Positions 33,220 through 41,942 are shown, numbered from the stretch's first letter. The stretch is DNA of 64,000 bases from Bacillota bacterium (GCA_023436585.1 JAEZIN010000009.1:41653-105652), one strand, 5' to 3'. Made by a program: numbers and translations. The notes: generated by a model from the sequence alone, not told the origin.

Positions 33220-33630
33220 TTATCCCCCCTGTTTTGCACCGCACTCACCGCAGAAGCGTGTACCGGGCGTCTGTATTGCGCCGCATTTGTGGCAGCGGAG
33301 TGCACCAACCTTCGTTCCGCATTCCTGACAAAACTTCACGCCCTCCGGATTTACATGACCGCATGCGGGACAGGTGTGCGCTGCTTCTTCCGCTTGCCGG
33401 GCCGCTTGCTGTGCGTCCTTTTCTGTTTGGGCTGCCTGTATCTTTTGCGCAATCTCCTGCAGATTTCTTTGTACCAGCTCCAGCTTGCCCTCAAGTGCGG
33501 GGAACTGTCCGCTTTCCCGCTTTAGGGCCTGCTTGCCGATTTCGGCATACAAACTTAATTCCTGCCTTTGCAGATCGGCAAGTTCCGCCTGGGCAGTCAT
33601 CAGTTTTACCTCGGGGTCATTCTGAGGCAT
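33220..33630 (-). CDS. Coiled-coil zinc-ribbon protein
   Basis: A 136-residue protein. The N-terminal two thirds form a coiled coil (AELADLQRQELSLYAEIGKQ through LVQRNLQEIAQKIQAAQTEK, residues ~12-80). The C-terminus has two zinc ribbons, CPACGHVNPEGVKFCQECG and CHKCGAIQTPGTRFCGECG. It is the first gene of the operon. The start is uncertain: the frame stays open upstream and encodes a plausible DPFNGFEGLFKGLSAF extension. No ATG, GTG or TTG exists there, but an AGGAAG site sits seven bases before an in-frame ATA (around 33687). The ATG at 33630 is used by default. Confidence 0.75.
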   Translation of the reverse strand: MPQNDPEVKLMTAQAELADLQRQELSLYAEIGKQALKRESGQFPALEGKLELVQRNLQEIAQKIQAAQTEKDAQQAARQAEEAAHTCPACGHVNPEGVKFCQECGTKVGALRCHKCGAIQTPGTRFCGECGAKQGG

Positions 33631-33894
33631 AAAGGCGGATAGTCCTTTAAACAGCCCTTCAAAGCCATTGAATGGATCAGATATATCACATCTTCCTTTC
33701 TATTTAGTAGATGAAACATGCGCAGCACGTCTCGACATAAACCTGCAACTGGCAAGCCGCGTCTGCCAAAACGTGCACACTTTCGATGATTTCTCTATAT
33801 ACTATCATTCCATGAAGGCTCCCGGTTTTGTAGAAATACCATTTTGCTTTTCTCTAAGTGACGTTTTTCACGGCTTTTTTAAGGGAACAAAAAA

Positions 33895-34145
33895 GTTCAC
33901 CAAGTTGGTGAACACAGACTGTCAAAAAACCTCATAGGAGGTATTGGAGGACCGAAGTCCTCCAATTGTAAATCGCAAACCAGCGACATGTGCGGTGGTT
34001 TGCGCAGGAATTTCGAAGAAATTCCTACCTTGCCCGAGCAAACGGCCGTAAAATGGCACAGCCATTTGGAAGTAGCAGCGAGGGAAAACTCAACAAAGTG
34101 GCGCAGCCACTTTGTTGACACGCTGAGTTCACCAAGATGGTGAAC
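33895..34145 (-). repeat. Multi-hairpin dispersed element, copy B, with outer palindromes
   Basis: The core 33920-34120 (TGTCAA ... TTGACA) is the reverse-strand counterpart of copy A. Stems: TCAACAAAGTGGC dyad (34090-34118), AAATGGC/GCCATTT (34051-34067), GGAATTTC/GAAATTCC (34007-34025), CGCAAACCA/TGGTTTGCG (33974-34004, same 13-nt loop) and TTGGAGG/CCTCCAA (33944-33965). Stem bases differ from copy A but remain paired. A 19-bp palindrome of the form GTTCACCA-N3-TGGTGAAC flanks both sides (33895-33913 and 34127-34145), absent from copy A. Together with 33631-33894, where no gene is supported, this fills the gap between the zinc-ribbon operon and the AraC gene. Confidence 0.8.
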
Positions 34146-34158
34146 AGTCAAAATGTGC

Positions 34159-35031
34159 TTATATTGTATCGCTGTGTATTTTTCTGTACTCGGAGGGGGA
34201 TCGGTTTGTGCTGCGCTTAAAGGCGACGGCAAAATGCCCGGCATTGATAAAGCCGCACAACCTGGCAGTGTCCGCGATCGTATTTTCCTTCCTCTGCAAA
34301 AGTTCCTTGGCCCTTTCCAAACGAATATCCATCAGGTATTGGTGGGGCGTGCGGCCGGTCTGTTCCTTAAATACCCGCTTAAAATGGCAGGGACTCAAAT
34401 AAATGCGGTTGCAAATATCATTGATGCTGATATTCGTTTGATAATGCTCCTGCATGAACATGATCGCCTTGCTGATATAATGATTTTCCTTGACGATCAT
34501 TTTGCTGCTTTTCTCTTGCCCGGAACTCAGATCCCGTATGAGCTGAAAGACGATCCGGGTGGAGATGCTGCGGATCATCTGCGGATACGCTTCGCCATAA
34601 TTCATGATCTCCAGCTGAAACTCGCCGATCAAATCCAGGAGTTGATGGCTGTAATGCCCCTGAATGCGCTTGAACGCAAACACATCCTCACCCGCTGTTT
34701 CATCGGCGATCGATTTGAAAAATTCTTTCTTTACGGCTATGTGCAGGTATTTGCCATGCGCGTTTGCTTCACAGGGTACGCCATACACCTCCTCCCAGGG
34801 CTGAATCACCAGCATATCACCCTTTTTGACCTGATACAAAACACTTCCCACTTTTGTAACTGGCGCGGTGGAAAGGAATAAAACAAAGTGATAGTCGTCC
34901 ACACGTATGACTTCGCCGATGGCAAATTCCTCCGGCTCAAAGATGGCGATGTATTGGCAAATCGTAGCCTTTGTCTTGGCAAATAACTCCGGTGGGATCG
35001 CCCTGACAAGATAGTCGAAATCCAGACTCAT
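34159..35031 (-). CDS. AraC-family transcriptional regulator
   Basis: A 290-residue AraC regulator. The N-terminal ~170 residues are a cupin-like sensing domain (VIRVDDYHFVLFLSTAPV, KKGDMLVIQPWEEVYGVPCE). The C-terminal DNA-binding domain has two helix-turn-helix units, ISINDICNRIYLSPCHFKRV and ADTARLCGFINAGHFAVAFK, with the usual RSPSEYRK ending. It probably activates a carbohydrate operon. The divergent nanE/ABC locus on the other side of a 780-bp gap is the nearest candidate, though that locus also encodes an RpiR regulator. AAAGGAAAAG serves as ribosome site. Element B lies directly after its stop. Confidence 0.9.
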   Translation of the reverse strand: MSLDFDYLVRAIPPELFAKTKATICQYIAIFEPEEFAIGEVIRVDDYHFVLFLSTAPVTKVGSVLYQVKKGDMLVIQPWEEVYGVPCEANAHGKYLHIAVKKEFFKSIADETAGEDVFAFKRIQGHYSHQLLDLIGEFQLEIMNYGEAYPQMIRSISTRIVFQLIRDLSSGQEKSSKMIVKENHYISKAIMFMQEHYQTNISINDICNRIYLSPCHFKRVFKEQTGRTPHQYLMDIRLERAKELLQRKENTIADTARLCGFINAGHFAVAFKRSTNRSPSEYRKIHSDTI

Positions 35032-35720
35032 TCTTTTCCTTTACCCCCCGGTCGGGCTTTTCTTTGGGACTATACGGATAAATTGCTGTTTCTTTTACAG
35101 GAATGTACTCCATCCCGGCTCACCCACCTACCACACACCTTCTGCTTCTGATTATATACACAATTACGAAGGGAATCAAGGCTTGACGCATAGTCATAAT
35201 TGGTGACAATGTCGGCTCGGATGTGGGATCATCAGACCGGCGATATACTGATGACAATGACACGGTACAATCTTGTGTTCAGGGCGAAAACGAATTGCAT
35301 CAATAGAGGATTTTACTCTTTCGTTTGAAGATCGATCTCGAAAACATAATTCGGCGTAGGAACAGCGCTTTGCAGGCATACAAATAAGCCCGCCGCAATC
35401 GGCGAGCTTCTTTGCACCAACGAATGTTGGTAGTTGTGTCTAATCCGACATTAGTTACGCGGGTGCATTGGGTGCATGATGGGTGCATCATTACACACCA
35501 TTGCCGTCTTGATTTTAAACGAAATAGAAGCTCTATAAGATTGGCAAGACGATCAAATACTTTTTTGGCTCTGCTCATTACCGGTTCAATATTTAACGAT
35601 ATACTGCTTTGACGTCATACAACTTACTTGCTTACTAGCTGTGCCGTGAACAACCATTAGTTGGTTCAAGAAAATCGCATAGCATCATGAAAATTATACA
35701 GAAGAATAAGTATTTAAAAA

Positions 35721-35735
35721 TGAAAAATATTTTCA
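35721..35735. promoter_or_regulatory. Putative RpiR-type operator upstream of nanE
   Basis: TGAAAAATATTTTCA fits the TGAAA-N5-TTTCA dyad used by RpiR-family sugar-phosphate regulators, and an rpiR gene closes this locus at 45287-46159. It lies ten bases upstream of the predicted -35. Confidence 0.5.
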
Positions 35736-35744
35736 CCAATTCTA

Positions 35745-35773
35745 TTTACTTTGGAGGAAATATGCGCTATTAT
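35745..35773 (+). promoter_or_regulatory. Predicted promoter of the nanE/ABC locus
   Basis: TTTACT (35745-35750), 17 bases, TATTAT (35768-35773), about 38 bases before the ATG. The -35 is weak. Confidence 0.45.
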
Positions 35774-35811
35774 ATACTTACGTATAGATTAAAGAGTCAG
35801 GGAGAATCAAC

Positions 35812-36507
35812 ATGGCATTAAAAGAAGAGCGTTATGCATTTAAGAGAGGTTTGATTGTATCCTGTCAGGCACTTGAAGATGAGCCGCTACATGGTCCGGG
35901 TATTATGACCAAGATGGCACTCGCGGCTCAATTTGGTGGTGCTGTAGGGCTGAGGGTGAACGGGCCTGAGGACATTGAGGATATCAACAAAGCGTGTGAT
36001 CTTCCAATTATCGGAATTTATAAAGCGAGTTATACCGGTTATGATGTTCATATTACTCCTACCATGAAAGAGGTTGAGGCACTGGTTAAAACAAACATCC
36101 ATGTAATCGCTGTTGATGCAACCTTTCGGCCAAGACCCGGATTTGAAAAGCCAGAGCAGTTCATTGCTGCAATTAAATCCAAGTATCCCATCCTTGTGAT
36201 GGCAGATATTTCGACACTGGAAGAAGGGATTAATGCATGCCGAGCGGGAGCCGATATTATTTCCACCACCCTATCCAGTTATACCGAGTACACACGAGAA
36301 CGAGAAAAGCCCGATCTTGATCTGGTAAGAAAATTGGTGGCAGTGCTTGACATTCCTATTGTGGCTGAAGGAAATGTCATGACGCCGGAACAGGCTTTGG
36401 AGTGCTTGAAAGCTGGGGCTTATGCTGTGGTAGTCGGGAGTGCCATTACTCGTCCACAAATTATTACGCAGCGTTTTGTTGATACGATGAGTTGTGCCCT
36501 TACTTAA
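35812..36507 (+). CDS. nanE: N-acetylmannosamine-6-phosphate 2-epimerase
   Basis: A 231-residue NanE TIM barrel that converts ManNAc-6-P to GlcNAc-6-P in sialic acid and ManNAc catabolism. Family blocks: GLIVSCQALEDEPLHGPGIM at the N-terminus, GAVGLRVNGPEDI, PIIGIYKASYTGYDVHITPT with the catalytic Lys, IAVDATFRPRPG, and VAEGNVMTPEQALECLKAGA with AVVVGSAITRP at the phosphate-binding end. It opens a locus with an ABC importer, GH95, a ROK kinase and RpiR. No nanA aldolase, nagA or nagB is in view. It is more AT-rich than the genes that follow. Confidence 0.95.
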   Translation: MALKEERYAFKRGLIVSCQALEDEPLHGPGIMTKMALAAQFGGAVGLRVNGPEDIEDINKACDLPIIGIYKASYTGYDVHITPTMKEVEALVKTNIHVIAVDATFRPRPGFEKPEQFIAAIKSKYPILVMADISTLEEGINACRAGADIISTTLSSYTEYTREREKPDLDLVRKLVAVLDIPIVAEGNVMTPEQALECLKAGAYAVVVGSAITRPQIITQRFVDTMSCALT

Positions 36508-36694
36508 CGTATTTCTCACATGCAACCTGCCGCTGCTCTGGAAGAGTGTATTCTTTCAATATAGCATCCCATGCAAGAAATATTTTATCAGTTGACGCGC
36601 GCAAAAGCAAAGGAGGTATATGGATGTGAAACCCTTGTAGCCCCTTCCTAAAGCTGTCCCTCAAAAACTAACAAAAACAAGGAGGAGTTTAATC

Positions 36695-38023
36695 ATGAAA
36701 AGGTCTATCTCTCTGGTACTCTGCCTGCTGATGCTGGCCGCCTTGCTGCCTATGCAAGCCATGGCTCAAACCGGGACCGTTGGGAACAAGGAATTTGCCG
36801 ACAAAACCTTGAATATTGCCGTTCTTGAGGGCGGTTTTGGACGGGCGTACTGGGATGCCGTAGTCGAAAGCTTTGAGAGGGATTATCCCGGCGTCAAAGT
36901 CAACATTACCAGCAGTCCGAAAATCTCAGACCTTGTAAAGCCGCAGTTTCTGGCAGGAAATCCGCCTGATTTCTACTATACCACGGATGTTTCCACTTAC
37001 GCAGCGGATGGCGCCCTGCTGGATCTGACCGATGTCTTTGCGAGCCAGGCCCTTGATAAGGAGGTCCCGCTGCAGGATGTCATTACAGATGGATTCCTGG
37101 ACGCCTGCAAACCCCTGGGCGATGGCAAAATCTATTATGCGCCTAGCGACGAGGCGATCATGGGCATCTGGTACAACAAGACGTATTTTGAAAGCAAGGG
37201 CTGGACAGCGCCGAAAACGTGGGATGAATTCTTCGCGTTGGGCGACTTGGCCAAGGCGGAGGGAAAAGCCCTCTACACATACCAGGGAATTTACCCCAGC
37301 TACAATGAAATGGTTATGTTCCCCGTCATCGCCAGCCTTGGCGGCATGGATCTGATGAAGAGCATTGGAACTTATGCGCAAGGTGCGTGGGCGGATGAAA
37401 ATGTGAAAAAGGCCATGAGCATCTACTATGATATGGCGCAAAAGGATTATCTGCTCAGCGGCACAACCGGCATGAACCATACGCAGGCCCAGACGGAATT
37501 TTTAAAGGGCAACGCCCTGTTTTGCCCGAACGGAACATGGTTCTCCGGGGAAATGAAGGATGTAATTCCTGAGTCTGGCTTCTCCTTCGGCTTTATCGCT
37601 CCTCCCGTGTTCAGCGCCGATGATCAGCAGTACGCTCAAGCCGGAACCTCATATTACCTGATTCCCGCTCAGGCCAAGAACCCCGAGCTTGCCAAGGAAT
37701 TCCTGAAATATCAGTATACCGAAGCAAGCACCATCCTCAATGCTGAGAAGGCTCAGGATATCACCTGCATCAAAGGTGCCGTTGAGCTTGCCAAGCCTTA
37801 TATTGATCCCTCCATCTATGAAGCCTTCAAGGCTTATGACAACGGTGTCAAACCCCTTATCATGAGCTGGGCTGCCGTTACAGCTTCCTCCGTAAAGCCT
37901 TCTGACGCCATCTGGAGCCCGCTGACGGATGTATCCAATAAAGCGCTAACAGTGGATCAGTGGAGCGAAATGATCGAAAGCTCCATGGCCACGCTGCGTG
38001 AAGACATGGAAGCAGCAAAGTAA
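36695..38023 (+). CDS. ABC transporter sugar-binding protein of the nanE locus
   Basis: A 442-residue family 1 solute-binding protein. The signal peptide MKRSISLVLCLLMLAALLPM ends in QAMA with no lipobox Cys. The mature part has TLNIAVLEGGFGRAYWDAVV, the ligand-hinge GNPPDFYYTTDVSTYAADGALLDL, and GIWYNKTYFESKGWTAPKTWDEFF. It delivers a sugar to the two downstream permeases. AAGGAGGAG precedes the ATG. A strong hairpin between this gene and the first permease should make it the most abundant product of the operon. Sialic acid, ManNAc or a mucin-type oligosaccharide is the likely ligand, by context only. Confidence 0.92.
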   Translation: MKRSISLVLCLLMLAALLPMQAMAQTGTVGNKEFADKTLNIAVLEGGFGRAYWDAVVESFERDYPGVKVNITSSPKISDLVKPQFLAGNPPDFYYTTDVSTYAADGALLDLTDVFASQALDKEVPLQDVITDGFLDACKPLGDGKIYYAPSDEAIMGIWYNKTYFESKGWTAPKTWDEFFALGDLAKAEGKALYTYQGIYPSYNEMVMFPVIASLGGMDLMKSIGTYAQGAWADENVKKAMSIYYDMAQKDYLLSGTTGMNHTQAQTEFLKGNALFCPNGTWFSGEMKDVIPESGFSFGFIAPPVFSADDQQYAQAGTSYYLIPAQAKNPELAKEFLKYQYTEASTILNAEKAQDITCIKGAVELAKPYIDPSIYEAFKAYDNGVKPLIMSWAAVTASSVKPSDAIWSPLTDVSNKALTVDQWSEMIESSMATLREDMEAAK

Positions 38024-38039
38024 ACTGTATGGCTTAATA

Positions 38040-38083
38040 CTCCTTCCGGATATCCTATCAGGGTATCCGGAGGGAGCCCTTTT
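38040..38083 (+). terminator. Terminator/attenuator hairpin after the binding-protein gene
   Basis: A 13-bp stem, CTCCTTCCGGATA (38040-38052) against TATCCGGAGGGAG (38064-38076), followed by CCCTTTT. Partial readthrough into the permeases is expected. Confidence 0.75.
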
Positions 38084-38114
38084 GAAAAGGTATGATAGCC
38101 GGCAAGGAGAGCGT

Positions 38115-39008
38115 ATGAAGAAAAGAAACCAGGTTGGCTTCATAGCAGTAACAACATTACCAGCCTTATTGTTATATGGCAGTTTTTTTATCTATCCCAT
38201 TATCCGGGCAATCATGATGTCCTTTTACAGATGGAGCGGCCTGATGGCAGGCACTGAAAAGTTCATCGGCCTGCGCAATTTTGATAAGCTCTTGGGCGAC
38301 CGCGTCTTCTGGCTTTCCCTGAAAAACAGCGCGGTTTTAATGCTGATAGTACCTGTCGGGATCATGTTTTTTTCCTTGTTCCTGGCTGTATTGCTTACCA
38401 AGCGGAACCTAAGGTCAAACAACGTTTACAAAGCTGTTTTCTTTTTGCCGAACGTTTTATCGGTAGTCGTCGTGTCCATGTTATGGCAGTTGATTTATCA
38501 CCCCACGCTGGGGATTTTGAACAGCTTTTTGGATGCCACAGGGTTGGGCAGCCTTGCCAGGGTGTGGCTGGGCGACAGCAGAACATCTTTACTTTGTGTC
38601 GGACTTACGATGATATGGTCGAGTACCGGTTTTTATTTGGTCATGTTCATGGCCGGCATCAGCGGCATTCCCGAACAATTGTTTGAGGCGGCACGTATCG
38701 ACGGAGCGGGCGAATTCACGCGGTTTATCAGGATTACATTGCCCTTGTTGTGGGAGATTGTGCGCGTGGCGGTGATTCTGCTCATCAGCAATTCCTTTTA
38801 CGGGGCGTTGTCCTTTGTCCAGGTGATGACGAACTCGGGCCCCAACAACGCTTCCTTAACGGTTGTGAACTACATGTACAACCTTGCTTTCCTAAACTCC
38901 AACCTCGGCTATGCCACTACGGTAGGCGTGGCGATCTTTGTTATAGGTATCACCTTATCCCTTATATCCGACAGGATGTCCAAACGGGATGTCGTAGAAT
39001 TTCAATAG
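38115..39008 (+). CDS. ABC sugar transporter permease (MalF type)
   Basis: A 297-residue permease with six membrane segments, starting GFIAVTTLPALLLYGSFFIY, and the EAA loop EQLFEAARIDGAGEFTRFIRITLP. The ATG at 38115 is five bases after AAGGAGA; longer in-frame readings pass through the upstream terminator hairpin and are rejected. It works with the next permease and the binding protein of the nanE locus. No ATPase gene is nearby, so a shared one is presumed. Confidence 0.92.
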   Translation: MKKRNQVGFIAVTTLPALLLYGSFFIYPIIRAIMMSFYRWSGLMAGTEKFIGLRNFDKLLGDRVFWLSLKNSAVLMLIVPVGIMFFSLFLAVLLTKRNLRSNNVYKAVFFLPNVLSVVVVSMLWQLIYHPTLGILNSFLDATGLGSLARVWLGDSRTSLLCVGLTMIWSSTGFYLVMFMAGISGIPEQLFEAARIDGAGEFTRFIRITLPLLWEIVRVAVILLISNSFYGALSFVQVMTNSGPNNASLTVVNYMYNLAFLNSNLGYATTVGVAIFVIGITLSLISDRMSKRDVVEFQ

Positions 39009-39016
39009 GTGGGCAT

Positions 39017-39862
39017 ATGAAAAGAAGCAATGTACATGACAGGGTTGAGAAAACGGCCACCCAAATGGTTCTCATCGGTTTCTCGATTATTTTTCTGTTT
39101 CCCTTTATATGGTCCATTTACAGTTCTTTGAAAACTTCGCGTGAATTTTTGGAAAATCCATGGCGACTGCCTGCGCAGTTTTATTTCGTAAATTTTTACA
39201 ATGCCTTCATCGAGGCGAACATGGGCAAATATGCTTTAAACTCCATTGTCATCTCCATCATCTCAGTATCCGCGTGTTCGCTGATCAGCTTTACTACAGC
39301 ATATACCATTACGCGATTTGTGAATCCCTATACTAGGATCCTCCGGCGGGCTTATATGTCGGCTTTCATGCTTCCGGCCATTTTCGGCCTGATCCCATTG
39401 TTCCTTATGTTCAACAAGCTGGGCTTGTATGACAGCCAGCTGGGCTTGATCTTAATTGATATCACCATCATCCTGCCGTTTACGGTTTTCATCCTTTCGG
39501 GCTTTTTGTCGTCGCTCTCGCGAGATTATGAGGAGGCCGCATTTATCGACGGTTGTACACGCTATGGCATCATGTTCAAAATCATTCTGCCTCTGGCAAT
39601 GCCATCGATGCTGACCATCGGGATTTTCAATTTTATGGGCATATGGAACGAGTACATCTATGCGACCACGATGATCATTTCGGATTGGAAAAGAACGCTG
39701 CCCATCGGCCTTGTGAACCTCATGGCCAGGCAGCAGTATCACACCGACTGGGGTGCTTTGTTTGCCGGGATGGTCATGATCATGCTTCCGTCGATTTCGA
39801 TTTATCTGCTGATGCAAAAGAAAATCACATCTGGCATTTCAACCGGGGGCATCAAAATGTAA
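39017..39862 (+). CDS. ABC sugar transporter permease (MalG type)
   Basis: A 281-residue second permease. Six hydrophobic segments start at QMVLIGFSIIFLFPFIWSIY; the EAA loop is DYEEAAFIDGCTRYGIMFKIILP. The C-terminal QKKITSGISTGGIKM is typical of this subunit. The ATG is eight bases after the upstream stop with GGTGGG as a modest ribosome site, so translation is likely coupled. It completes the importer of the nanE locus. Confidence 0.92.
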   Translation: MKRSNVHDRVEKTATQMVLIGFSIIFLFPFIWSIYSSLKTSREFLENPWRLPAQFYFVNFYNAFIEANMGKYALNSIVISIISVSACSLISFTTAYTITRFVNPYTRILRRAYMSAFMLPAIFGLIPLFLMFNKLGLYDSQLGLILIDITIILPFTVFILSGFLSSLSRDYEEAAFIDGCTRYGIMFKIILPLAMPSMLTIGIFNFMGIWNEYIYATTMIISDWKRTLPIGLVNLMARQQYHTDWGALFAGMVMIMLPSISIYLLMQKKITSGISTGGIKM

Positions 39863-39944
39863 TATACCTTAGGGAGCAAATCCTGCTGGCGAGACCTCCC
39901 TGAAAACCACCGGCGTATCCATGCATATAGCGGGAGAATGAAAC

Positions 39945-41867
39945 ATGACGAAAAAAATCATTGCAGTCATCACCGAAAATGACAGCGACCTATTGAATGT
40001 GCTGAAACAAAACAGCAGTTTGGAACTGCGTGTATTAAGAACCCGAGATCTAAAAGAAGATGTGCTTGAGGCATGCCATGCAATTGCAATCCTTGGCGGC
40101 GCGACGAAAGACCCCGTTCTTTTCCGGCCAAGGGACAGAGCTGTCATTGAGGCGCAGCTACACAAAGGGAAAAAGGTTTTCAGCGAATTTTGCTCAAGCA
40201 TCGGTCACGTCTACTCACAGGATGCATCCACCACAAGGTTTGAGAGGCTATGCTTTTGCCACGACTGCATCAGTATTGAGGGGATCGCGCCCGGTGATCT
40301 CCTGGATGACCAGTGCAACATCAGGATAAAGCCGTGGGACATCACCTGCACAGACGCCCGTCCCCTTTTCCAATACGTAAGGGTCAATGAGCACAGCAGC
40401 ATGGATGTAAACCGGATAACCTTTGATAAAATTGATGAACGCGCCATTTGGTTTGAGCAGCAAAGCCTTCTGGTGTGCGCGTTTCAGCTTTCGAATTTTC
40501 TCAAAGCTCGCTTTGCCCCTGCTCAAAGGTGGCTCTGCCTGGTGCGCTATATCCTGGAATGGCTATGCGAAACAGACATCGACATGCTCTATGCGAAACC
40601 CGGCTATCAATTACACCCTTGTGATGGCAGCGCTGGATTTGATGAACAGCTGGACGACTGTATCAAAAGGGGTCTTGCTTGGTTTGAGCATGCAGGCCTG
40701 CTGGTAGAACACGGCAAAGAAGGCCTTCGTGAAGGTGTTGCTACAGAAATATATCCGGATGGCAGCCAACGGATGCTGGAAAGCCTTCGTCCGGACTGTA
40801 TGGGAGAGGTTTCACTCGCCTTTTTTCTCCATTCCCTGAATACCGGGGGCAAAACTTCCAACGAAATCGCTGATAATCTCACCTCATTTTTCCTCCCGGA
40901 TATGCAGGTAACGGATCGAGGCCCCTTTGAGGGAATGCTGCGGTGGTCGTCGATGGCTTGGGAGGTATGTTACCAGGATGACGTAGCCCGGGCCCTGATA
41001 CCCGTGCTGCTCAGGTGCCTGTTTACTGGGGAAAAGCGATACCTTGACGCTTGCGTAAGCGCGCTGTGGTTCCTTGTAAAAACAACAGGCACGGACGGGA
41101 CCCGGATATTCAGAACAGATCTGAAAGACTTGACGGAGGAAAAGCTAAAAGCGCTTGCATCGGAGCCGGGTAACTTTCCCTGCGCCCACTACAATGCCTA
41201 TTACCATGCCGCCCTGCTGCTTGCCTACAGGCTGACCGGAATCGATATGTTCAGGCAGATTGGCGTCAAAGGCTTGGAGACCATCATGTCCGTGTATCCC
41301 AACACGGTGCGTGAGCATAGCGAAACACAAGAGATGTGCAGGCTTGTGCTGCCCTTGGCCTATTTGTACTGGATCACCGGAGCTGCGCAACATAAGGATT
41401 GGCTCTATCAGGTAGCTGAAGATCTGCAGCGGTTCCGACACTTTTCGGGCGGCTATGCTGAATGGGACACAGGTTACCAGTCCGTCAGGTTCGGCAAAAA
41501 CGGCGAAGAATGCTCCCTGCTGACAAAAAACGGCGATCCTGTTGCCGATCTGCTTTACTCGGTCAATTGGCTCCCATCCGGCTTTATCCAAGCGTACATG
41601 ATCACCGGCGATCCCTATTTCAAAGCCTGTTGGAAGGACATTGCCCGCTTCATGATTTCAGCGCAGGTGCACAGTGCCAATACCGCAATCAACGGCGGAT
41701 GGGCCCGCGCCATGGACATGGAGCGTATGGAGGTGTTTGCCCTCCCCAACGATGTGGGCTGGGGGCCCTGGGCCATGGAATCGGGCTGGACGGTTGGCGA
41801 AATTCTCTCCGGGCTGCTGCTTGGCCAGCAATGCGATTCCCTGATAAAGCATTACAGGCGCGAATAG
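39945..41867 (+). CDS. Unrecognised two-domain protein, putative (alpha/alpha)6 glycosidase
   Basis: A 640-residue cytoplasmic protein. Residues ~1-200 resemble a class I glutamine-amidotransferase/ThuA-like Rossmann domain (KKIIAVITENDSDLLNVLKQ, ACHAIAILGGATKDPVLFRP, KKVFSEFCSSIGHVYS). Residues ~230-640 are helical with repeated aromatic-rich motifs (YNAYYHAALLLAYRLTG, GGYAEWDTGYQSVRFGKNGE, GGWARAMDMERMEVFALPND, VGWGPWAMESGWTVGE), as in (alpha/alpha)6-barrel sugar enzymes such as GH88/GH105/GH127-like proteins. No exact family is recognised. It is flanked by the importer and GH95, so an intracellular role on the same oligosaccharide is likely. Acidic residues in the aromatic motifs are candidate catalytic groups. 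Confidence 0.55.
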   Translation: MTKKIIAVITENDSDLLNVLKQNSSLELRVLRTRDLKEDVLEACHAIAILGGATKDPVLFRPRDRAVIEAQLHKGKKVFSEFCSSIGHVYSQDASTTRFERLCFCHDCISIEGIAPGDLLDDQCNIRIKPWDITCTDARPLFQYVRVNEHSSMDVNRITFDKIDERAIWFEQQSLLVCAFQLSNFLKARFAPAQRWLCLVRYILEWLCETDIDMLYAKPGYQLHPCDGSAGFDEQLDDCIKRGLAWFEHAGLLVEHGKEGLREGVATEIYPDGSQRMLESLRPDCMGEVSLAFFLHSLNTGGKTSNEIADNLTSFFLPDMQVTDRGPFEGMLRWSSMAWEVCYQDDVARALIPVLLRCLFTGEKRYLDACVSALWFLVKTTGTDGTRIFRTDLKDLTEEKLKALASEPGNFPCAHYNAYYHAALLLAYRLTGIDMFRQIGVKGLETIMSVYPNTVREHSETQEMCRLVLPLAYLYWITGAAQHKDWLYQVAEDLQRFRHFSGGYAEWDTGYQSVRFGKNGEECSLLTKNGDPVADLLYSVNWLPSGFIQAYMITGDPYFKACWKDIARFMISAQVHSANTAINGGWARAMDMERMEVFALPNDVGWGPWAMESGWTVGEILSGLLLGQQCDSLIKHYRRE

Positions 41868-41942
41868 CGGTGGTAGGCACCGCGGTGACAGCAAACGTGA
41901 AAAGTGTACAGTCAGATGCAAGCGCCAGAGAGGATACAATCC

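Larger units (their letters stand above)
35032..35811. other. 780-bp intergenic region between araC-like gene and nanE
   Basis: No coding region can be supported here. It contains the C/A-mismatch hairpin copy d (35386-35409: AAGC-C-CGCCG, loop CAAT, CGGCG-A-GCTT) and short GGTGCAT repeats at about 35461-35486. The right part is AT-rich and contains the nanE promoter region. Confidence 0.55.

Noticed and set aside
33668..33937. 89-codon plus-strand frame between zinc-ribbon operon and element B
   Set aside because: No ribosome site; its 3' end runs into the repeat element. No support beyond being open.
36620..36640. Six-codon minigene (ATG GAT GTG ...) behind a perfect AGGAGG, upstream of the second binding protein
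   Set aside because: It could be a leader peptide, but there is no attenuator structure around it and it is too short to judge.
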